From Bacteroidales bacterium (GTDB taxonomy: Bacteria; Bacteroidota; Bacteroidia; Bacteroidales; WCHB1-69), in contig JAISTU010000211.1 in the NCBI GenBank assembly GCA_031272415.1, positions 1-27,945 on the forward strand: a stretch of 27,945 bases of DNA, given 5' to 3'. A program made the translations under genes and the position numbers. Below are positions 22,693-27,945 of the stretch, one piece after another; position 1 is the stretch's first letter; the number at the start of each line of letters is the position of its first letter. The notes below the pieces were generated by a model. It was not told where the DNA came from and did not search any database. It saw only the letters and a list, made by a program, of their open reading frames with translations.

Positions 22693-23439
22693 ATGTTGGT
22701 AGAAAAAATTGAAGACGTTGATATAGAAAATGGATCTATTTTATTGATAGACAAGCCATTAAGATGGACTTCTTTTGATATTGTCAATAAGTTGAAAAAA
22801 TATATTCGCACTTTGACAGATTATAAGAAGTTTAAAATTGGTCATGCAGGTACATTAGACCCTTTGGCGAGTGGGCTTTTGATTATCTGCGTGGGCAAAG
22901 CCACCAAACGCATTGAAGAACTGCAATTGCAAGAAAAACAATATCTTACAACTTTTACATTGGGGGCTGTTACTGCAAGTCATGATTTGGAAAAAGACCC
23001 TACCGATTTTAAACCCTATCATTCTGTTAATGAGCAAGATATAAAAAATGCAACCACAAAATTTATAGGCAATATTGAGCAAATTCCGCCACAATATTCT
23101 GCAATAAAAGTGGATGGCAAGCGGGCTTTTGATTATATGCGTGATAATCAGGATATTACACTTAAATCTCGCAAAATACAAATCAAACGTTTTGAATTGA
23201 TAAAATATTGTCCGCCACATGCAGACTTTGTAATTGATTGTAGCAAAGGCACTTACATACGTTCATTGGCACGCGATATGGGTGATATTTTGGGCTGTGG
23301 AGCATATATTAGTGCATTGAGACGCACTGCTATCGGCAATTTTAAAGTCGAAAATGCTCTCCAAACCAATCTCTTTGAGAACAGCGAGAAAAATATTGAA
23401 AAAAAACATAAATTACGTGATTTTGAACGAATAATATAA
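22693..23439 (+). CDS. truB: tRNA pseudouridine(55) synthase
   Basis: 248 residues. TruB isomerises U55 in the T loop of tRNAs. The catalytic Asp56 is in GHAGTLDPLASGLLI (50-64). Also present are the KPLRWTSFDIVNKLK region at 21-35, the YSAIKVDGKRAFDYMR segment, and CSKGTYIRSLARDMG with the Arg and Tyr typical of the family. There is no PUA extension, which is normal for this short form. The start at 22693 follows an A-rich stretch. A DUF3109 gene follows after 4 bp. Confidence 0.96.
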   Translation: MLVEKIEDVDIENGSILLIDKPLRWTSFDIVNKLKKYIRTLTDYKKFKIGHAGTLDPLASGLLIICVGKATKRIEELQLQEKQYLTTFTLGAVTASHDLEKDPTDFKPYHSVNEQDIKNATTKFIGNIEQIPPQYSAIKVDGKRAFDYMRDNQDITLKSRKIQIKRFELIKYCPPHADFVIDCSKGTYIRSLARDMGDILGCGAYISALRRTAIGNFKVENALQTNLFENSEKNIEKKHKLRDFERII

Positions 23440-23443
23440 AAAT

Positions 23444-24034
23444 ATGCAAAAAGAAATGCCAACCCTGATTGCTGTTGCTAACACATTGATAGACAAGGAT
23501 ATATTTGAAAAATATTTTTGTTGTCCTTTGGATTGTTGCTGTGGTGCATGTTGTGTAGAAGGTGATGCGGGGGCACCTTTGACGGAAGAGGAAATATCTG
23601 TTATTGAGGATAATATGGAATTTATTTTGCCGTATTTACCGCCTCATTCTCAACAAATTTTACAAAAAAAGGGCGTTTTTGAATACGACGCCACAGGAAA
23701 TTTAGTAACAACTTTGGTGGACAATAAAGAATGTGCTTTTGTATTTTTTGAAAATAATATCGCCAAATGTGCTATTGAAAAGGCTTTTTTTTCGCAAAAA
23801 ATCACATTTCCAAAGCCAATTTCTTGCCATTTGTATCCCATCCGAATTATAGACCATCAATATTATTTTGCATTAAATTATGATAAATGGAAAGTTTGTA
23901 AGGGAGCAGAAGAGAGAGGTAAAGAATTGAAAATGAGTGTATTTATTTTTTTACAAGAGCCACTTAAACGGCGATTTGGAGCGACGTGGCTGGAAGAAGT
24001 GAAAAATTTTTTGGCACATCAGACAACTTTTTAA
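23444..24034 (+). CDS. DUF3109 family Cys-rich protein
   Basis: 196 residues. Near the N-terminus is a dense cysteine group (Cys26, 27, 31-33, 36 and 37: FCCPLDCCCGACCVEGDAGAPL); further cysteines occur in KECAFVF, AKCAIEKAFF, ISCHLYPIRI and WKVCKGA. The family is conserved in Bacteroidota and related to YkgJ-type zinc/iron-chelating proteins; its function is unknown. Start at Met1 or Met5 (23456). It is co-transcribed with truB (4-bp gap), as seen in other members of the phylum as far as I recall. Confidence 0.85.
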   Translation: MQKEMPTLIAVANTLIDKDIFEKYFCCPLDCCCGACCVEGDAGAPLTEEEISVIEDNMEFILPYLPPHSQQILQKKGVFEYDATGNLVTTLVDNKECAFVFFENNIAKCAIEKAFFSQKITFPKPISCHLYPIRIIDHQYYFALNYDKWKVCKGAEERGKELKMSVFIFLQEPLKRRFGATWLEEVKNFLAHQTTF

Positions 24035-24058
24035 TCAAAACTTGCGTCTATAAGGTGT

Positions 24059-24589
24059 ATGTTATCAGAACGGCAATTGATAGAAGGATGTGTCAAAGGC
24101 GACCGCAACTGCCAGAAGTTACTTTACGAGCGTTATAGTGGGTATTTTTTCGGAATTTGCCTGCGTTATATGCCCAATAGTTTGGCGGCAGAGGACGTGC
24201 TTATTGATGGATTTGCAAGCATTTTCAACAAATTAGAGACCTATGAATACAAAGGTGTGTTGGTATCTTGGATGCGACAAATTATCATCAATGCATTGAT
24301 TTCAGCATTGCGGAGCGACAAAAGAAACTCCTTTGAAGATTTGCCCGACTATTTTGATAACATTGTTAGTGAAAATGAAAATATAAGTAGTGAAATGAAC
24401 GCAAATGATATAATGAAGTTGATACAAAAATTGCCCGTAGGCTATCGAACAGTGTTTAATCTCTGTGCAATAGAAGGCTATCCTTATCAAGAGGCAGCCG
24501 ATTTGCTCGGAGTGAAAATCGGCACTGTGCGCTCGCAATTGGCAAAAGCAAGAAAGATTTTACAAAAACAATTAAAAGATTACAGATGA
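24059..24589 (+). CDS. ECF RNA polymerase sigma factor
   Basis: 176 residues. Region 2 (about 20-90) shows the -10-binding signature (YERYSGYFFGICLRYM, AEDVLIDGF, WMRQIIINALI); region 4 (about 118-172) has the helix-turn-helix LPVGYRTVFNLCAIEGYPYQ, then AADLLGVKIGTVRSQLAKAR. The linker between is short, so this is an ECF type with no other domain. The stop overlaps the start of the next gene (ATGA). I infer that the next protein, with a cytoplasmic N-terminus and a single membrane helix, is its anti-sigma partner. Confidence 0.92.
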   Translation: MLSERQLIEGCVKGDRNCQKLLYERYSGYFFGICLRYMPNSLAAEDVLIDGFASIFNKLETYEYKGVLVSWMRQIIINALISALRSDKRNSFEDLPDYFDNIVSENENISSEMNANDIMKLIQKLPVGYRTVFNLCAIEGYPYQEAADLLGVKIGTVRSQLAKARKILQKQLKDYR

Positions 24590-25503
24590 AACCAAACATA
24601 GATACAGTATTAAGGAAAATTTTTAAAAATTATACACAGCAACCTTCCGCCGATTGTTGGGATAAAATTGCAGGGAAATTGGATGCCATCAATGTGGCTA
24701 ATCAGACTGCCAACAATGCTTCTTCGGCAGGCAGTTCGGCATCTTCGGCTACAAGTATAAGTATCGCTGCAAAAGTGGGTATTGTGGCAGCATCTTTGAC
24801 CGTCGCAAGCGTAATTGGTGTGATTGTATGGCTAAACAATACACAACAAGCTGAAAACCAATCAATTATAAATACTCCAACGGAGTTTTTACAACAAGAA
24901 GAAATTATTGCAAATTCGGATACTTCTGTTATAAACAATGACAAAGAAAATAATGTTAATACATTGACAGACAAGCAAATAACATCTCAAATTCCGGATG
25001 TTCCCATTTTAACTGATAATAAAAATGTACCCTTACCGCTTGATAATCAATCTATTGACACCAACAAACAGCCTGTTGTAACTCCCGTTGCTCATCCAAA
25101 AGAGCCACAAAGTACCTCAACAAGCGTAACACACACAACGCCAACGGTTTCCAAAGTGCTAATTTTTACTCAAACACCGCCCGCCGAAGAGACTATAAAA
25201 CCAACATCGCTCGCAAGTGAGGAGGCAGAACGACCTGCACAGCCGGATTTGAGTATTCCAAATATTTTCACCCCCAACGGAGACGGAATTAACGACGCTT
25301 TTGAAATAAATGGAATTGAACAAGTTCCTGAAAATGAACTCAATGTGTTCACCAGAGAGGGAAAAGTGATTTTTAAAAGCGTCAATTATCACAACCAATG
25401 GACAGCCGACAATGTGCCAAACGGAGTTTATTTTTACATTTTTAAATTCACCTATCAACAATCTACCTTTATGAGACGCGGCTCAATTACAGTGAGAAGA
25501 TGA
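24586..25503 (+). CDS. Single-pass membrane protein with T9SS type-B C-terminal domain (putative anti-sigma partner)
   Basis: 305 residues. Residues 1-35 are soluble (MKPNIDTVLRKIFKNYTQ, then CWDKIAGKLD), as in anti-sigma proteins of Bacteroidota. Residues 38-58 are a Ser/Ala/Asn linker, 60-83 a membrane helix, 84-222 a low-complexity Pro/Thr/Ser/Gln stem, and 225-305 a gliding-motility-associated C-terminal domain (IFTPNGDGINDAFEI, then FTREGKVIF and NGVYFYIFKF). That domain normally directs secretion through type IX. There is no signal peptide; the membrane helix lies behind a cytoplasmic head, so the sorting domain would face the periplasm. Possibly it carries a signal from the envelope to the sigma factor. 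Confidence 0.8.
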   Translation: MKPNIDTVLRKIFKNYTQQPSADCWDKIAGKLDAINVANQTANNASSAGSSASSATSISIAAKVGIVAASLTVASVIGVIVWLNNTQQAENQSIINTPTEFLQQEEIIANSDTSVINNDKENNVNTLTDKQITSQIPDVPILTDNKNVPLPLDNQSIDTNKQPVVTPVAHPKEPQSTSTSVTHTTPTVSKVLIFTQTPPAEETIKPTSLASEEAERPAQPDLSIPNIFTPNGDGINDAFEINGIEQVPENELNVFTREGKVIFKSVNYHNQWTADNVPNGVYFYIFKFTYQQSTFMRRGSITVRR

Positions 25504-25526
25504 TATTCAATTAAAAATTAAGAATT

Positions 25527-25558
25527 TGTAGGGGCAATGGCATTCTTTGCCCCTACAA
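25527..25558. repeat. Hairpin between convergent genes (TTGTAGGGGCAA palindrome)
   Basis: TTGTAGGGGCAA and TTGCCCCTACAA pair perfectly apart from one base beside the loop. A half copy (TTGTAGGGGCAATGGCATGC) is at 27653-27672. It could end transcription of the sigma unit or of the ABC-F gene, but it has no T run, so I call it a repeat. Confidence 0.65.
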
Positions 25559-25606
25559 GGTGAAAAGGCAAAAAGTGCAAGGACGAAAAGCGAAAAAGCA
25601 ACTGTC

Positions 25607-25646
25607 AATTTTTTTTTGCATTTTTGTATAAATTTGTTATAAAAAT
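25607..25646 (-). repeat. Copy of dispersed box downstream of the ABC-F gene
   Basis: Minus strand: TTTTTATAAC, AAATTTATAC, AAAAATGCAAAAAAAAATTG. It is the only copy with no gene start after it: the next gene in that direction is convergent. It is the weakest match in the TTTTAGAAC half. Confidence 0.5.
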
Positions 25647-25669
25647 GAAGAAAACAATAAAAAAATCAA

Positions 25670-27556
25670 CTATTTTTCTTCTAAAAACAGCCATCTATCC
25701 ATTTTTTCGAGTAAAATTTTATCACAAAGAGCGTATTCTTCTGACCATTGCTGCATTTCTTGGGCAGTACCTGTTCCTGAATTGAGCATTTCTAAAAGGT
25801 TATTTTTTCGCAGTTCAGTCTCTTCGATTTCTTTTTCTAATTGCTGCTTTTCGATTTCTTCTTTGTAAGTTCGTTTTTGTGTTTTTTGTGGCTGAGAAGG
25901 TGGCGACAATGAAGATGTTTTTTGCTGTTTGAGTAACGTTTTTTTGGTTTTTTCTTCGCTTTTTGCTTGCAATTTATAATCGCTGTAATTGCCGTAATAA
26001 TCCTTAATTTTTCCATTGTCCTGCATAACAAAAATATGCTCTGCCAATTTATCCATCAGCCACCTATCGTGCGAAACGACCAACAAACAGCCTTTAAAGT
26101 TCAATAAAAAATCTTCTAAAATTGTAAGTGTCTCAATATCAAAGTCGTTGGTTGGTTCATCAAGGATTAAAAAATTAGGATTTTTGAGCAAAACCATCAA
26201 TAAATGTAATTTTCGCTGCTGACCGCCACTTAAATTTTCATAAAAAGTGTATTGCATATCGGGCAAAAAACCAAAATGATTTAAAAATGCCGATGCCGAA
26301 AGCAGATTGCCATTTGCCATGCGTACCATTTCAGCATGCTCTTTGACCACATCAATCACCCTTTTGCCGTTGTTGGTCGCCGACATGCCGTCTTGTGAAT
26401 AATACCCTAAAACGATGGTCTCTCCTGTTGTAATTTTACCGTAATCCGGCTTTAATTCATTGATAATCAATCTTAAAATGGTAGTTTTTCCGCTACCGTT
26501 TTTCCCTACAATTCCGCAGCGTTCCCCTTTTTTGAAAATATAAGAAAAATTTTTGATAATGATTTTATCGCCGTAAGAAAATCCTATATCATTGATTTCC
26601 AATATTTTATGCCCTAAACGTTCTGTTTTGACGGCAAAGTCGGGATTGTTTTGTTCAAATTTTTGTTTTGCTTTTTGTTGCACTTGTTCAAAACTGTCAA
26701 TTCGTGCTTTTGCTTTGGTGGAGCGGGCTTGTGGAGTAGAACGCATCCACTCCAACTCACGGCGATAAATGCTTTTTGCTTTCAATGTTTGTGCAATTTG
26801 ATTGGATAGCCGCTCTTCTTTTTTCTCCAAATAATAGCCGTATTTTCCTTTGTAACGGTATAAATTGCCGCTTTCCAACTCCAAAATTTCAGTGCAAACT
26901 TTATCCAAAAAGAAACGGTCGTGCGTTACCATCAAAAGCGTTGTGTTTGCGGTAGATAGATAATTTTCAAGCCATTCTATCATTTCAATATCCAAATGAT
27001 TGGTCGGCTCGTCCAAAATTAAAAAATCAGGCTGATTTAAAATGAGCCTCACCAATGCCACTTTTTTGCGTTGTCCACCCGATAATTGATTGATATTGAG
27101 AAAAATATCTTCAATTTGAAATTTATGCAAAACCTCTTTGACACGACTCTCAAAATCCCACGCTTGCAAATTGTCCATTTCAACAATTGCCTTTTCCATG
27201 CTCAATCTGTTGCTTTCTGTAGGCTGTAGCGAATAAACATGCAATGCCTTTTCATAATTGGCAATCGCAATCGCCGATGAATTATCAGAGTCAAAAATGG
27301 TGTTGATAATAGACGTATTTAACTGATTATCAAATACTTGTTGTAAATATCCGATTTTTATATCTCCTCTGACGGTGATGGTGCCATTGTCGGGCAAATC
27401 CAAACCGTTGATAAGATTGAGCAAAGTAGTTTTTCCTGTTCCATTTTTAGCAATCAAAGCCACTTTTTGTCCCTTATCAATGCCAAAACTAATTTGCTCA
27501 AAAAGCAATTTTTCACCGTAATATTTACTCAAATTTTCAACGCTTAAATAATTCAC
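25670..27556 (-). CDS. ABC-F family ATPase (Uup-like)
   Basis: 628 residues with two ABC domains and no membrane segment. Domain 1: Walker A AKNGTGKT (36-43), signature LSGGQ (158-162), Walker B FLILDEPTNHLD (178-189). Linker 240-310 (the P-site tRNA interaction motif region): WMRSTPQARSTKAKARIDSF. Domain 2: Walker A GKNGSGKT (351-358), signature LSGGQQRK, Walker B FLILDEPTNDFD. The C-terminal 90 residues are Lys/Glu/Gln-rich and probably coiled coil, as in Uup. ABC-F proteins act on the ribosome (EttA, Uup) or protect it from antibiotics; the C-terminal coil favours the Uup type. It starts upstream of the rrn operon end on the same strand. Confidence 0.92.
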   Translation of the reverse strand: MNYLSVENLSKYYGEKLLFEQISFGIDKGQKVALIAKNGTGKTTLLNLINGLDLPDNGTITVRGDIKIGYLQQVFDNQLNTSIINTIFDSDNSSAIAIANYEKALHVYSLQPTESNRLSMEKAIVEMDNLQAWDFESRVKEVLHKFQIEDIFLNINQLSGGQRKKVALVRLILNQPDFLILDEPTNHLDIEMIEWLENYLSTANTTLLMVTHDRFFLDKVCTEILELESGNLYRYKGKYGYYLEKKEERLSNQIAQTLKAKSIYRRELEWMRSTPQARSTKAKARIDSFEQVQQKAKQKFEQNNPDFAVKTERLGHKILEINDIGFSYGDKIIIKNFSYIFKKGERCGIVGKNGSGKTTILRLIINELKPDYGKITTGETIVLGYYSQDGMSATNNGKRVIDVVKEHAEMVRMANGNLLSASAFLNHFGFLPDMQYTFYENLSGGQQRKLHLLMVLLKNPNFLILDEPTNDFDIETLTILEDFLLNFKGCLLVVSHDRWLMDKLAEHIFVMQDNGKIKDYYGNYSDYKLQAKSEEKTKKTLLKQQKTSSLSPPSQPQKTQKRTYKEEIEKQQLEKEIEETELRKNNLLEMLNSGTGTAQEMQQWSEEYALCDKILLEKMDRWLFLEEK

Positions 27557-27582
27557 TTTAATTTTTTTTTATCAATAAAATA

Positions 27583-27613
27583 CAAAAATACACCTTTTAT
27601 TCAATTAAAAATT
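27583..27613 (-). promoter_or_regulatory. ABC-F promoter
   Basis: Minus strand: AATTTTTAATTG (27602-27613), 11 nt ending in TG, then TATTTTTG (27583-27590). Confidence 0.75.
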
Positions 27614-27628
27614 AAAAAATAAAAATTG

Positions 27629-27655
27629 TAAAAACGGCATCTTGCCGTTTTTTTG
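27629..27655. terminator. Terminator-like hairpin upstream of the ABC-F promoter
   Basis: AAAACGGCA and TGCCGTTTT around a 3-nt loop, with T runs after the stem on both strands. On the minus strand it is a second stop after the rrn operon, placed inside the module spacer. Confidence 0.6.
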
Positions 27656-27683
27656 TAGGGGCAATGGCATGCCTTGCTCGAAT

Positions 27684-27732
27684 CAGATTTTTTTTTGCAT
27701 TTTGGGATAAAAACGTTCTAAAAAAAGACAAA
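27684..27732 (-). repeat. Copy of dispersed upstream box
   Basis: Minus strand: TGTCTTTTTTTAGAACG, TTTTTATCCC, AAAATGCAAAAAAAAATC. It lies about 95 bp upstream of the ABC-F promoter -7 box and 50 bp downstream of the rrn terminator. Confidence 0.65.
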
Positions 27733-27781
27733 AAGGAGTAATTTTTAATTTCCCTTTCCCCTTTCGCTCCTTTTTAGGGGT

Positions 27782-27825
27782 AAAAAAAAGAGTTGCTTTG
27801 TATCTTTTTTACAAATCAACTCTTT
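27782..27825 (-). terminator. Rho-independent terminator of the rrn operon
   Basis: Minus strand: AAAGAGTTG pairs with CAACTCTTT around a 21-nt loop and is followed by eight T. It starts 7 nt after the 5S rRNA 3' end. Confidence 0.85.
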
Positions 27826-27831
27826 AAAAAG

Positions 27832-27940
<109 letters not shown>

Positions 27941-27945
27941 AAAAA

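Noticed and set aside
25527..25558. TTGTAGGGGCAA hairpin as a classical terminator
   Set aside because: It has no T run after the stem on either strand, and a half copy elsewhere points to a dispersed repeat.

Overview
This window looks like chromosomal DNA of an AT-rich member of the Bacteroidota, probably an environmental or uncultured relative of the Chitinophagales/Saprospirales. The phylum call rests on: promoters of the TAnnTTTG type; a T9SS type-B (gliding-motility-associated) C-terminal domain; the phylum-typical families DUF3109, DUF3853 and MbnP; a DAHP synthase fused to chorismate mutase; a zinc-ligand-less ribosomal protein L36; and L17 with a long acidic tail. The placement below phylum is a guess.

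Layout. Bases 1-234 hold the end of a Rpn/PD-(D/E)XK-type protein with a GRIEG repeat. Minus-strand genes follow: prfA with an AI-2E-family permease (481-2733), then the alpha operon infA-rpmJ-rpsM-rpsK-rpsD-rpoA-rplQ (2969-6573) with its own promoter and terminator. Next come a minus-strand pair (DUF3853 protein, MbnP-like lipoprotein) and a plus-strand PASTA protein-trmB pair. An eroded stretch (9433-10637) holds a coding-like scrap, an outer-membrane barrel without a signal peptide and a frameshifted lipoprotein. Then, on minus, aroG-mnmA and a YwqK/MORN-like secreted protein, and hutU with a secreted LRR protein. On plus are a DUF3791-DUF3990 pair (candidate toxin-antitoxin) and a Cys-rich lipoprotein with a frameshift in an A tract. 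On minus follow scoB-queA, a 670-bp repeat-filled gap, and a response regulator with a histidine kinase that lacks its H-box. On plus are truB-DUF3109 and an ECF sigma factor overlapping a membrane protein with a type-B sorting domain. The window ends with an ABC-F ATPase and the 5S rRNA end of an rrn operon on minus.

Most genes are housekeeping functions of translation and tRNA/rRNA modification (prfA, infA, ribosomal proteins, trmB, mnmA, queA, truB, ABC-F, 5S). They are interspersed with accessory genes and gaps.

The most unusual feature is in the gaps. Most minus- and plus-strand transcription units are preceded by the same composite module, always in the direction of transcription. It consists of a roughly 40-bp box (TTTTAGAAC...TTTTAT...AAAATGCAAAAAAAA), a variable spacer usually made of degenerate 7-nt repeats (CTCnAYT) and sometimes hairpins, and a promoter with a fixed architecture (AATTTTTAATTG, 9 nt, TG, TAtcTTTG). 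I count about ten box copies and ten promoters, all ten with TG directly before TAnnTTTG. Long palindromic repeats of two or three other families have settled in the same gaps.
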